From assembly GCA_018873225.1 (NCBI GenBank), contig JAEILZ010000007.1, positions 1,612,001-1,676,000 of the forward strand: a DNA stretch of 64,000 nt, in the 5' to 3' direction. The translations under genes were made by a program, and so were the position numbers. Shown in pieces: positions 44,162-56,910 of the stretch. Source of the DNA: [Phialemoniopsis] sp. UDSM-2020 (Eukaryota > Ascomycota > Sordariomycetes > Thyridiales > Thyridiaceae). The notes beneath the pieces are model-generated. The model was not told the origin of the DNA. It did not search any database and was given only the letters and a program-made list of their open reading frames with translations. The number at the start of each line of letters is the position of its first letter. Position 1 is the stretch's first letter.

Positions 44162-45682
44162 GATGGGCCGGTGTAGGCGGGCAGCAGCTGCAGCCGCCGC
44201 CTGTGCGCTGGGTGAGGTGGGCGAGGACGGGGGTTTGGCGGCGGTCGGGGAGGTCGACTTGGAGGAGGGCCCGGCGCCGGCGTCAGCGGTCGCGCGAGCT
44301 GGGTTCGGGGTGCTGCCGGCGGGATCCGTGATGGGCAGATTGGAATGGGGGTCGTATGTTCGCCGATATGCGCGCGCGCAAATTCAGGTATGGGGAAGAG
44401 CGTCTGGCTGACTGACAAGAGCTTGTCGCAAGTAAATGTCGCTGATCTGATCCCGTGCGAAGCGAAAGAAGGGTGGAGAGACTGGAAGAATCACAAGGCT
44501 CAGATTTGGTGAGGCGGGGAAGTACGAAGCGAATTGTTAGGCCGCCGCCGGTCTTGAAGAAGCGGGACTCGAAAGAGAGGTTGCGATTCGCGGGGTCCAA
44601 ATTGGTACAGCTTAGAGGCATGTGCCTACCTGCCCCAAAAGCTTCACTTCTGTCACCATGATTGCTTGGCTTATATGAGATGATATTTCGTGTACATGTC
44701 ACTCCGTGCGTGTGTGCAACATTTTGCTGACTCAGGAATACTCTACTATTCCAACAGAGAGCTCCACGTTCGCTACACGTTTGCTACGATCATCTGCCGT
44801 CTAATTACTTATCGGCTACGGGCTTCCCTCCTTCATCTGCGCTTCTCACAAACTATTGGCCGGCTGGAGATTGGCGATCTCTGCTTCACCACCCTGACCC
44901 AGCCATGCACGACATGTCTACACCGGTAATGTAACACCAAATGAAGCCTCATTTCACATCCGTGCATCCGTTTGGCTTCCAGAAGATCGTAATTCATTCC
45001 TTGCATGACGTCATTAGACCGGGTTGTGAAGTGAAGCTTCGCTGATGTTGATGACAGTCCCTGTAAGCTAGAGGTTGAAGGCACGATCGCACTCAACGGA
45101 CGGGGTACAATCACGTCCCGCCGTATTCAAATACTTTTCCGGTGTACATGACGGGGAATCTTCGTGTTTTCGAGATACAATATACCATTCAATTTGAAAC
45201 AGCCCTATCCCTGTACAGCATCAAGGAGATCCCTCCAATACTTTGATCTGTCAAAGACGCGGTCGCAGGAGACATCGTCGGAATATCCACGCTGAGGCAA
45301 AAGAAAAGTCCGCGAGGAACATAAACCTGGTAAGGTTCTAGAAGAAATAAAAGCAGATTCAACAGGCCATCTTACTCATGGGGCTGTGAAGCCAAGGCGA
45401 GACCTAGACTGTGGTCTCTGTGTAATGTCAATGTCCAATACCAACATACCAACGCCCAGAGAACAGATTCCTGCCCTGACTTGTGCAACAAGTCGAGTCC
45501 AATTCGTAGTAAAGTGGATGAAACAAAAGCAGCCGGCCCCCTGCAGAGTGATCACTGTCATTCTCGCCACTGCACATGAACCAGAACCCTTTGTTAGCAT
45601 GGATGTATAGATTATCAAACGGTGTTACAGTCGCCATGCCTCATCGGATTGTTGACAGACTTACCAAACAATACACTCGTCC
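44162..45682. other. Intergenic region SNX3 / acetyltransferase gene
   Basis: About 1.5 kb holding the SNX3 promoter and the 3' UTR of the acetyltransferase. 44162-44420 is GC-rich and open in the SNX3 frame; beyond it no gene is supported. Confidence 0.5.
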
Positions 45683-46558
45683 CTAGGCCTCGACCATGGA
45701 CACAGCGGGAGGATACCGAATCATGCTCACGAGGCTACCCACCTCCGAGTCGAAAATCGTAACATTGTAAAATCCAAATCTGGTGAAGAAAGACGCCTCC
45801 GGTTTCGGAGTCAACACATAAGCTGGATATTCGTGGACATCGGCGTAGTCGCAGATCTCCTTCAGCAGCCAGGACCCGACCCCTCGATTCTGGAACAATG
45901 GGTGAACAGCCATGTAATCCACGCCTAGCCAATTGAACGATGGTCAGAAGGGCATGTCACAAAGATTTCGCCAAATCGACTTGTGGATCAGGTAATAATG
46001 CTTACAACAGACGTGGCCTAAGTTGCTAATGATACGCTGTCGTTCCTGCTTGAGCATCTCACTGATCAAGCGGTGTCTCTCACGCTTCACTGCCGCCGGG
46101 AACCAGGTACGCCGATATCGTGCAGCGTGGTCGTCATCACGAGCCCGTCGCCTAGCCAGTCCACACCGTGGCTCCTTCCCGGGGGAATTCGACTCTACAG
46201 TCCAACCCCCGAGACCGACTGGGATACCAGAAGAGCTCTTACAGACTTTGAGGTAGTACCCGTCGCCACACATGAGAGCCTCGGCGAACCCGTCGATGTA
46301 CCATCGCTCCAGCTCCTTGTGGCAAGCCGAGTCGAGATCTGGCAACGGCTCACGCAGCATCAGCAGTCGCAGAGCACTGGTCTCCATGGCAGGAATCTCT
46401 ACGCCGCGAGCAACGGGTCCGATATCCTCCTCTTCGACTTCGTCGAGGGTCAGGTTGTGTCTCCACGAGTCATGGCTGTCGAAGCTTGCGCCAGCCAGAG
46501 GCCAACCTATTGGAGGGCCGCTTTCTTGCTCCTGCTCCTGATCTTCTGTAGAAGGCAT
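45683..46558 (-). CDS. GNAT-family N-acetyltransferase
   Basis: Two exons (46558-46006, 45924-45683), 81-bp intron with GTAAGC donor, 264 aa. The acetyl-CoA pyrophosphate loop is PLFQNRGVGSWLLKEI (QxxGxG), preceded by YMAVHP on the core strand. LTPKPEASFFTRFGFYNV at the C-terminus is the usual GNAT motif-B region. The N-terminal half is helical and Arg/Lys-rich (AVKRERHRLISEMLKQERQR). This arrangement is common in fungal proteins acetylating small molecules or toxins; the substrate is unknown. The start at MPSTEDQ is the first ATG in frame; a non-ATG upstream frame is open to 46678. Confidence 0.87.
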
Positions 46559-49500
46559 CGCTGCGGCGAGCTTGGAGTTGACACAATGCGGTAGACTTGC
46601 TGGGACGAAGGGAGATCCAGGACAGAGGTGTGCCTTTGAATGGTCAGATTGGTCGTTCGGTGTCAGGGCTGCTGCCAATTGTGTGGGTGCTTTGAGCGAG
46701 GCGGAGAGACCGCTGGAACCTTGAATGTGCGCAGCATGACTCTCGTGTGACTGATGGGACTCGTCCTCTTATAGCCTAAGAAAAGTCATGTCGTAGCTTG
46801 AGGTTTGTTGGGTGGACGGTGAAGGGTGGTGGTCAGTCAGTATGTGCATGTGCGTAAGTAGTGTGGCCCCCAGCCGGGGTGTCCGCTGCGGGATGATCTC
46901 TGTTTCTGGCCAACAGATGCCCATTCTTGATCGCTGCTCGTCCGTTTTGCTTTTTTCCCTCCTTGCTCTGCTCTGCGCCCTTCTCCGTGGCCCTTCCCTT
47001 CTCTACACACCATCAACTGACTCGGCCTTCGGCAGAGAAGGGCCACCCTCCGTCGGATAAGGTCTTTGGAGACTGGTGCTGTGCTGACCTCGTAATCACC
47101 CCCAAGTCACCTCGGCCTATATCACACTGCACTGGGAAAGAGGGTGGTGAGCAGAGCACCAACAGCCTTACATGACGGAACCTCCTCATGTATGACGCTA
47201 AAGGACCTTGCTCTGGTATCCCTGGCACCAGCACCAGCACAGGACCTGTCTTGGGGTTGGAGCTGGTGTGGGGGACAGCCCGTCCCACCCTTTTCCTGGC
47301 TACCCGTCAAGCCAACCATGTGCCTCTTGTTAGCGCGGCCGGCGGCCATCTCCCAGTCTCCACCCTCTCCCGACAGTGAGAAAAGGTGGATGGAGGCCCT
47401 GTCTCTTTGTGGAGCTTCATCGTACCGTACCGTAGCATTCCGCAACCCACACGCCTTTCCGTTCCCAAGGGACCGTGGCTTACAGCTCTAGTGACTGCGG
47501 TATGGGTACGGCACTGTTGTGATAGAGCTGCAGTAGCATGGGAGCTAATGGGACGACCTTGAGGCCAGGTGTGCAGGTGGTGTCTGTTCTCCCGCTCCCG
47601 ATCCCTGACGACCTCAACGGCTGCAGCAGTCTGTCTCTCGAGGTGGTGTGAGAGAACCTGATGGGGGTGTCGCTGGACTGCCGTACGTAGAAGTTGGTGG
47701 TCGGTCCTCCAAAAGAAAAGTTGGTAGTGTTTGAGCGTGTAGTTGTTTCAAGTCGATGAATTTCAGGCTTGAGACTTGAATATGATGGAGCCCAGAAGTC
47801 AGCCTAGGTCAGGACTTAGGGGTTTCGTGTTGATGATACAGTCAAGAAGACTCAAAGCCTAGAATAGCAATCATTCAGCGAAAGTGAGGCTTCCATCCAT
47901 TTTCTTTCCCAAAGGAAGTAACAAACCCTGACGGTCACCGTGGGTTACACCTGCCTCATAACAGATGCAGCAGCGTGGATGTTGCGTGCCTGCCTTCCTG
48001 CCTGTTTTACCCAACACGATTGCCATCACGGCTGAGAAAATCTCTTGGATTTTCATTCCTGGCCTCCACCAGCATTTTTTTCACGATTTTCTTCTTCGCG
48101 GTCTTTCCCGAATCTCGATTTCATTATCTCTATAGGCGCATTACCCTTTACTACGTCTATTATAGCAGAGACCTCAACGCCTCATTAGCGCAACACGCGC
48201 GCTGCCGCCATCTCCCGCAGTTTTCCCCATCTGCATAGAAGCGCGGTTCTCCTCATATCTTCTTCAGTCGTGAGATGATAGGTCGCCCCCAAGCACGGCA
48301 CGGACGATGGCCACTCGCACAGCATGTTGGACCCGTCCCCCCTCGGATAGACTGTGCATCACAGTCGCAATGTATTCGGGGTGCACAATCGGACAGTGTC
48401 GCAACAGCATCGATGATGCAGTATGCCTGCCGTGATCACGATGCTACTCGTTTGGATGGGCGGGGACCTTGTCCATTGGCTCGTGTTCCGGGCTTAGACC
48501 TCCCGTCTGAACGAAGGGCACATGGACTTCAAAATCAGGATTCCGCACCCACCAACAGCGACATGGCATGCACGACGGGAAGAGCATACACAGCTCGATA
48601 AGCAACTCCCGTGCCCGAGATGCAAAAGACCTATCACCAACTTGTCGGCGGCTATATGCGGTGCCGACGCTCTGGATCACCAACAAGCCCTCCGGCTAGC
48701 TACCCTATTGGCATTCAGCAAGCCCACCCTCACTAGCGGCCGAGTCCGCTTGGTCCCAACGAATGACGCACCTCTGCTTTGACACGATAGAGGTTAGTCT
48801 TTGTCTTCCCCTTTCCGACAGAAAGGACGGAGACTCGACTGACCTCGACACACGTCCACGAGGTCTGGAAGAAGGGAAGCCTGTAAGGGAAGGTTGCAAG
48901 GGTTCCGAGTGACGATCTGTCCCGCTTACAGCGCCCGGTCCGCGGTAGCAATTGGTCCAAGGCGCGTCCCGTCCCGAGATTTGACGGCCGCCAATCCTTC
49001 CCCGCCTGTGCCGCGCTAAACAGGGGAGACCTAGCGAGCTGCTCCCACGTCCAGGGTTGCACATCGGTCCAGAACTCACTATCGACTCGACAACTCATGC
49101 AAGATCCTCTTCCGGCGCGATCAGATGCTGATTTTGCTTTTTCTTCAGCACGACATGCAATAGATGAAACACACAGGAGCCAATTGATGGAGGGGTCCCT
49201 TTAAAAGAGACACAGCTGTTCATGCTGTGCTTTCTGTGCTTGCATTTTTCGGCAGAACGAGCGGAATTAAAACCTCGAGTGTCTTCTGCAATGAGGAGGT
49301 CCAGTCGCTGCTTGCTTTTCCGCTTATTCCTTCTCCGGGCTGACTCGTTACATTCGCAAAATAGAAGAGCTGACGGCTGCAACTGCTCCCTTCGGTCAGC
49401 TTTAGCTCCGGATCGGCGAACACGTATGCTGAGTTGTCGGTCCATATGCCAGATACATCAGCTCGATGGAGCTGGGCACGGACATACAGCTATTGCTACC

Positions 49501-50634
49501 TCATGTGGCGGTGAGGATCTCGACAAGAGGATTACTGCAAGGAGAACTGCACGTTGATCAGCTCTAGAGCCCAGAGAGTAACATCTCATCCCATTTCAGC
49601 GACGTTCCTGCGCTCCTCCTCCACCGGCCATCTGGATTCGGGTAACGCTAATGCATCTCTGGCGAGGACCCCCTACCGCTGTCCGGACGCAAGCTCAACA
49701 AAAAGACTTACGTACGCGGGCTCCGTTGCCGCCAACTGCATATCAAGCGAAATGCAGCTGGCTTTGCGAAGACGATCTTTTTACGTCATATCAAACCACG
49801 AGAGCTGTGCAAAGTCGGCAATCATATCATTTAAAACAGGCGTCACTGCCGAGTGCAACAATCCTCTGGGGAAGCCCCTCGGATCGGCGACCAGAAAAGA
49901 GTGTAGGTGGGAGTACGGACCCGACAGCTATCACGGCAGAGAGGCTTGCTTTCGCTGAACACTTAGAAGGCCAAGATGCAGTCTTCAGCCACCTTAATGG
50001 AGCTTTGTCTAGATTGCATGGCCAAGGACAATGGTGAGTTGAGGCTTGCTTTTGCAATCACATTTACGACATTGCATTCCCGGGCTGGCAATCTCATATT
50101 TTACTGCTTTTCTTGAACTGTCCTTTTAGGTATCGGGATATCATTCTCTGCAGCTTTTGCTGCATGCCTTACGTAGGACTGCCTCGTAGTGTATACAAGC
50201 TGTCCAGGCAGTCGAGTTTGCGGACAGGACGAGCCCGTAGGCAATCCCAACCCTGTACCGCCGCCCAAAATCCAAGAGAGAAACAACTCCAACTCCAATG
50301 CTGATGCCCTATATATCTCCATCTTCGAGTTTTGCTTCTGATATACATGATACACGTGTGCGCAACCCATTGATGCGCGTATTACTGCAGGCGATGGCGG
50401 TTTAGATCTGCCTTAGTTGAGCCGATGGTGCAAGACGAACACGATCTCTCCCGAGCAGTCTTGTGATGAGCAAAGGAAGCGAGGGCGGGCCCTCGTTTGA
50501 GCTCATCAAGTCCGAATCGAGGCTTGAGGCCTCGAAGCTTGGACTCGAGACAGCTGCCACCAAATACGCAAAGGGTGGACTCGATGCCTTGACGGTGCAT
50601 GCGGTCTTGCTCTTGTAGATAATAGAATGCCACC
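46559..50634. other. Gene-free interval of about 4 kb
   Basis: The longest stretch in the window without a supported gene. No domain, repeat family, tRNA or transposon protein was recognised. Short ORFs are present in all frames. It could hold non-coding transcripts, long regulatory DNA or remnants too decayed to name. Confidence 0.5.
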
Positions 50635-52262
50635 TTACTTCTTGTCGGCAAACTTTTGGTGAATAGCGCGGATCTGCTCCTCGACGTTGACGTGCTGCAG
50701 GTGGGCCGGGTTCTTGCCCTCCGGGTTGCCGTCGAAGCTGTTGATGGCGGCGCGCTTGCGGCGGGCCTGCTCCTCCTCGGAGACGGGCTGGCCCGAGATC
50801 TCGTCGAAGACGTCGGTGCGCTGGCTGGCCAGGCGCTTGAGGTTGCCGGCGACGTCGACGGTCGACAGGTTGGTCGTCGAGTAGCGCGAGTCGGCCTTGG
50901 CCTTTTGCTCCTTCCACTTGGGGTCCAGGAGTTCGACTGCAAGAGAGTTAGCACTGAAAGTTCTTCTTGTTTCGGCAGAGATATGTAGAAGGTGAATAGG
51001 AACTTACTCCGCATGTGCTCCTCGAGCTCGTCCATGGGGATCTTCTGCTTGCAGTTGGGGCACAGGGCCATGGCGACGGCATTGCGATTGGCGGCGCGCT
51101 GGGCGGCGCGCGGCACGTAGTTCTCCTTGATCTTGATGGCGCCGATGCCGCCGCGGGCCTCGGCCTGGGCCTGGTGCATGCGCGTCCGCGCCTGCTCGCG
51201 CTCCTGTATCCTGCGCAGCTCCTCCGGGTCTTGGGCGGGTGCCGACGGGGCGTTGGCGCCGTACTGCGGTGAGGGGGCGGCCGGCTGCTGGGGCTGCTGC
51301 TGCACGGGGTAGGCGTTATAGTTTGTGTCGTCGAAGGGGAAGGCCTCCTCGATGCGCAGGTTGGCGCCGACGGAGACCTTGTTCTTCTCCTCGAGGGAGG
51401 CGTACTGGAGATCGTTAAGGGTGGTCGGGGGCGGCAGGTTGGCCTGGTCGTCGGCGTCGTTGAAGACGATGGTCTCGACGATGACAAAGTCGTTCCAGTC
51501 GATCCTCGCAAACTCCTCCTTCTCCTGCTCCTCCTCCTCTTCCTTCTTCTTCTTTTCCTCCTCTTGCCATTTGGCGTACTCGGACCGCGTCTTTGCGCGC
51601 GCCAGGACGTGATACTTGTCGTCGACGTTGCGCTGCAGCTCCTCCATGCGCGCCTGTTGGGCCTTGGTGCCTTCGCCGCTTGCGCCGCCCTCCTTTAATA
51701 ATATGGTGTATTGGTCGACTGTGTGTTGAAAGAAGATGTGGAATGTGTGATTAGGGATTAAGAATTGGAATTGAGGGTTGCCGGCTTCTCGCTGCGCCAG
51801 AGTCGTCATGAACTGTCGGCCGTTGCGGGCCACGAATAATGCCGTTAACCGCACGATCTCGAGATCCTTCTGATTCATCCGCGGCATCCTCGCCGAGAAC
51901 TGGAAGTCTGGCGGCTTCGGGGGCCCCTTGGGCTCCTCTTGCTTGGGCGCAGCGGGAGCCTCGCCGACGCGGCCCGCCGCGACCGAGGTCCCGCGCCCGG
52001 CCTTGTACTCTTCTTTGCGCCATTCGTAGTATGGGTTGTAGGCGTCGTCCCTGCTCGTGACGAAGCTGAACTTGGGGTTGTTGCTGTGATTCTCGCGCAG
52101 GCGCTCCTCGATGCCCACACCTCCGCGCACGACGTAGCCGGCGGTCTTCTCGATGACCTCGCGGATCTCGCCGGGTGGAGGGATGATCACGCCGGGGGGC
52201 GGCTTGATGCTGTCGAGCTGCGCGACCGCGTCCCCATTGAGCGTCGCAGCAGCAGCTGCCAT
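50635..52262 (-). CDS. PRP21: Splicing factor 3A subunit 1 (SF3A1/Prp21)
   Basis: Two exons (52262-51008, 50936-50635), 71-bp intron, 518 aa. Two SURP (SWAP) modules: IREVIEKTAGYVVRGG with NPKFSFV, and IVRLTALFVARNGRQFM with NPQFQFL. A Glu/Lys-rich helix at about 235-260 and the conserved IDWNDFVIVETIVF block follow. CPNCKQKIPMDELEEHMRIE then LLDPKWKEQ is the SF3A1 signature leading to DVFDEISG and HQKFADKK. SF3A1 belongs to the SF3a trimer of the U2 snRNP and helps form the pre-spliceosome. The C-terminal ubiquitin-like domain of the animal protein is absent. Confidence 0.95.
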
Positions 52263-53731
52263 GGTGCGTTATCGCCCGGTGATCGCTTTGGGGACGGAGA
52301 CGATGCTGGTGTAATTGTTGGGTGTGCGATGATGAATGGGAGCAAACGGACCTATGCGAAAGGTCTACTGGTCAGGCGTCGCGCGCGTCTGTCTGGGCCG
52401 GGGAATCTTTTGAAGCTATTCGAAAAGTTGCAAGGCTAATGTCGTAGAGGCAAGGATACAACGGGCTCAGAGATTTTCCGCTGCCGCTGCCTGCCCCAGT
52501 CTGGCCGTGCAGGAAGTCAAAACGGGTGGGGCCCCAGCCAGTTCTGGCTCGACCACCAGTTGACTGATCCTGGATTGATAACACAACTGATAAGGAAAGA
52601 TCAGGTCAATTGCGCGGCGAGGCGCGTGCTAATTCTCCTAGTATTCACGGGCTGAACCACTAGCTTGGGTGGTACACACTGCAGAGATGAAATTGTATTG
52701 CTAGTCGCACGGGATTTTCCCACTGTGCTCTTTTTTGCATACGTGTACTCAAGTCAGTAAAGAATGAAGCCTCTGGCTGGGCGTTCCAATGCTGGGTTGC
52801 AAGGTTTTGACAGAGCATCATCTCCTGAATACGAGGCTGGACACCAACAGTCTGACCTCTTTAATTTATGAATTGGTAAAGAGGCTGTTGCTCTCTTCAA
52901 TCTCGTGATGATGTCTGAGGATGAAGAGCCGTTGGTACTGAACCTGTACGTATGTCCCGTCATCCCAAGTGCCAACAGTCCGGCAATACCCACGCATTCT
53001 CGCTCTGTCCCATTTTACACTTTTTTACACGCAGCCAGGGCGAGGAAATTGTGGAGTTGGATCGCCAGATGTGTCGCGTTTGGGCACATCAGTGGGCTTG
53101 AAATGGATCTCCCGTGTTCTGGTTACACCTGGGACCACCTGAAAAGAACCCGGCTAGCGGCCCCTCCCAGCGCAGCTTTGCAGCCAATAGTGCCCCACCA
53201 ACAGCCCCCTTCTCCCCCAATCCCCCCAAGCTCTGCTCCCTTTTTGGAGACTTTTTTGGCCCTAGGGCGGGACAGCCAGAGAGACTGGAACATCGAAAGC
53301 TCGTACCCGCTCATAGAGGCCACTTAAGCTACAATTTTAGTACTCCTGTACCGTGATGCTCTGTCCTGCCAAAAAGCTTCACCCCCTTTCCTCCCACTCC
53401 CACTCCCTTTCCCATCCGTCTCGCAGAGGGAAACCCATAGAGAGAGATTCGTGATTCTTCTTCTCTTCAATTACTTCCCCTCTTTCTTCTTCCAATCGGG
53501 GCACCTTATTCTTCTCTTGCCTCTACCGGATGACGACTTTCTTGTAATGCTCCTTTCCCTTCGACACTTTCATTAAGCTACCCTTGAACAATTTCGACCT
53601 CTTTTCCTATTCGCCGCGCCTTGGCACCACCAGCTTGTGCGCGTCGATCACTAACGGGAACAGAGGCAATTGAAGCATAACTCTTCTCCTCGAACACGAC
53701 TCCCGAGTTCCTTCCTCTATACTAGCCCATC
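52263..53731. promoter_or_regulatory. Divergent promoter region SF3A1 / PMT1
   Basis: About 1.5 kb between divergent starts. From about 53370 to 53730 it is a CT-rich leader (TTCTTCTCTTC runs) before PMT1. No coding exon supported. Confidence 0.55.
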
Positions 53732-56700
53732 ATGGCGCGCTCCTCAGGAGCCAAGTCCCCGGCGAGGGCCTCCACGCCGCCTTCGGGTCACACCAGGTCC
53801 AAGACCAAGGCCAAGAGCTCGACCGACTACACCTCTGATGGCGTCGAGGACAACGATGTCTTCCTCCTGCCCATCTCCGACTACCAGGTCATGATCGCCA
53901 TCACCATCCTGGCTGCCGTTGTCCGTCTGTTCCGCATCTACCAGCCCTCGAGCGTTGTCTTCGACGAGGTCCAGTAAGTCTTGATTGCGCCTCTACCATT
54001 TAGTTTCAGTCACTAACGTTTGACTTCCCACAGCTTCGGTGGTTTCGCGTCCAAGTACATCAAGGGCAAGTTCTTCATGGATGTTCACCCTCCTCTGGCC
54101 AAGCTCCTCATCACGCTTGCCGGTTGGCTGGCCGGTTTCGACGGAGAGTTCGACTTCAAGGAGATCGGCAAGGACTACCTCGAGCCCGGCGTACCATATG
54201 TTGCCATGCGCCTCTTCCCTGCCATCTGCGGAATTCTGCTTGCCCCGACCATGTTCTTGACCCTCAAGGCTGCTGGCTGCCGTACTGCCATTGCCATGAT
54301 GGGTGCTGGTCTGATCATCTTCGGTATGCCCCCAACCCCGCCCGTGACTTGACGATCTTTACTGACACCCAATACCAGAGAACGGTCTTCTTACCCAGGC
54401 CCGCCTGATTCTGCTCGACTCTCCCCTGATGATTGCTACTGCTTTCAGCGGCCTCGCCTTCACCTGCTTCACCAACCAGCACGAGCTTGGCCCCGAGAAG
54501 GCTTTCCAGGCCAGCTGGTGGTTCTGGCTCGCCATGACTGGTCTTGGTCTGGGTGCTACCGTCAGCATCAAGTGGACTGGTCTTTTCACCATTGCCTGGG
54601 TCGGACTTATCACCCTTGTCCAACTCTGGGTCCTCCTCGCCGACACCAAGAACGTCACCGTCCGTGTCTTCGCCAAGCACTTCATGGCCCGTGTTTTCTG
54701 CCTGATCGTGATTCCCGCGACCTTCTACATGGCCATGTTTGCCATCCACTTTATGTGCTTGGTCAACCCTGGCGACGGTGATGGATTCATGAGCTCCGAG
54801 TTCCAGTCGACACTGAACTCCAAGGGCATGCAGGACACCCCCGTCGATGTCCTCATGGGCAGCCGCGTCGTCATCAGGCACGTCAACACCCAGGGCGGTT
54901 ACCTCCACTCCCACCCCCTGATGTACCCCACCGGAAGCAAGCAGCAGCAGATCACTCTATACCCTCACAAGGACGAGAACAACATCTGGCTTCTCGAGAA
55001 CCAAACCCAGCCCCTGGACATCCACGGCGAGCCCATCAACGGAACTCACGCTTGGGACAACCTTGAGCCTACCTTTATCAAGGATGGCGATGTTCTGCGC
55101 CTGTACCACCAGCCGACCCACCGCCGTCTTCACTCCCACGACGTCCGCCCTCCTGTCACCGAGGCTGACTGGCAAAACGAGGTTTCCGCTTACGGCTACG
55201 AGGGCTTCGACGGCGATGCCAACGACATGTTCCGCGTTGAGATTGTCAAGAAGAAGTCGCGTGGTGATCTCGCCAAGCAGCGCCTCAGGACCATCGAGAC
55301 TAAGTTCCGCCTCGTCCACATTATGAGTGGTTGCGTTCTGTTCTCCCACAAGGTCAAGCTCCCAGAGTGGGCTTCCGAGCAGCAGGAGGTAACCTGCGCC
55401 CGCGGCGGTACTCTTCCCAACAGTCTCTGGTACATTGAGTCCAACGAGCACCCCATGCTTGGCCCCGACGCGGAGAAGGCCAACTACCGCAACCCCGGCT
55501 TCTTTGGTAAGCTCATTGAGCTGAACACCGTCATGTGGAAGACCAACGCCGGCCTGACCGATTCCCACGCCTGGGACTCCCGCCCGAGCTCCTGGCCTAT
55601 TCTCCGCCGTGGTATCAACTTCTGGGGCAAGACCTACCGCCAGATCTACCTCATCGGTAACCCCCTCATTTGGTGGAGCTCTACCCTCGCCGTCGCCATC
55701 TACGCCCTCTTCAAGGGTGTTGCGGTCCTCCGCTGGCAGCGCAGCTACAACGACTACTCTAACACGATCTTCAAGCGGTTCGACTACGAGATCGGTACCT
55801 CGGTTCTCGGCTGGGCCCTGCACTTCTTCCCGTTCTACCTGATGCAGCGCCAGCTCTTCCTCCACCACTACTTCCCCGCTCTCTACTTCGCCATCATGGC
55901 CTTCGCTCAGGTCTTCGACTTTGCCACTTCGCGCGTCAGGGGCCTCGGCCTGCGGGAGAACCCCATTGTCGGCAAGGCTAGCGCTGTTGCGTTCCTTGCC
56001 CTGTCTGCTGCCGTTTTCGCCCTGTTTGCGCCCCTGGCCTATGGCAACGCCTGGACCAAGTCTGAGTGCAACCGCGTCAAGCTTTTCGACTCCTGGGACT
56101 GGGACTGCAACACCTTCCCGGATAACGTAAGTGCCATTCCCCCCGAGGTCGTGCCTACAAGAGAAATGCCGCAGAGGGCATAAAGCCGGAGCAAGTGCAA
56201 CGTGGAGATACTACAAGTGTGTATTGGACGGATATGCGTTTGTAAGCATAGTCGAATGCAGCTTCGGGATAGCCACCATTTTCTTTTGCGGTAGACTGAC
56301 ATCACACTTCACACAGTACGATGCCTACGCCAGCCTGGACGTGAGCAGCTCCGCCCAGCCCACGGCCGCGGTGTCTGCCCCTGCTCAGCAGCAGGAGCAG
56401 CAGGTCGTCCCCCCTCCAGTTGGCGAGCCGGCCGCCCAAGTGCCCATCGCCGACGACAAAGCCGCCCAGGCCCCGGGCCAGGAGGCGGCGGGGATCTCAG
56501 GCGCACCCCCGCCGCCCAACCAGCGCATCCTGTCGCGCGAGGAGCGCGTCGAGTACCGGGACCAGAACGGAAACCTGCTCAACGAGGAGCAGGTCAAGGA
56601 GCTGCAGGGCAAGGTCGAGTTCAAGACGCGGTACGAGACGCGCACGCGCGTCGTCGACGAGAACGGCGTCGAGATCCCTTCCGAGAGCGACGACGAGAGC

Positions 56701-56910
56701 GGCTCCGACAAGGGCCCCGCAAACCCGGCTGGCGTCGCGCCGCCCCACCCGGACGTTGAGGGCGTCGACAAGCAGACGGTCAACCAGCCCGCCGGCGATG
56801 AGAAGAAGCCGAGCGGCGCCTCGGCCGACAAGTCCGCCGACGGCCAGGTCGAGAAGGAGCAGAGCAAGCCCCGCCCTGCCAGCGAGGGCGACCAGGCGCC
56901 TACCGTCTAA
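53732..56910 (+). CDS. PMT1: Dolichyl-phosphate-mannose protein O-mannosyltransferase, PMT1 group
   Basis: Four exons (53732-53973, 54034-54323, 54379-56126, 56317-56910), introns 60, 55 and 190 bp, 957 aa. The catalytic DE motif is VVFDEVHFGGFASKYI (D78, E79); GGFAS followed by MDVHPPLAK indicates the PMT1 rather than PMT2 or PMT4 subgroup. Multiple membrane spans flank a long lumenal loop with MIR repeats (HVNTQGGYLHSHP, QNEVSAYGYEG, NSLWYIESNEHP). WALHFFPFYLMQRQLFLHHY lies in the conserved C-terminal span. PMT1 transfers mannose from Dol-P-Man to Ser/Thr in the ER, usually as a heterodimer with PMT2. The last 200 residues are a hydrophilic, Pro/Glu-rich tail typical of filamentous-fungal PMT1. 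Confidence 0.93.

Noticed and set aside
54957..55868. 303-codon minus-strand ORF
   Set aside because: Antisense shadow of PMT1.
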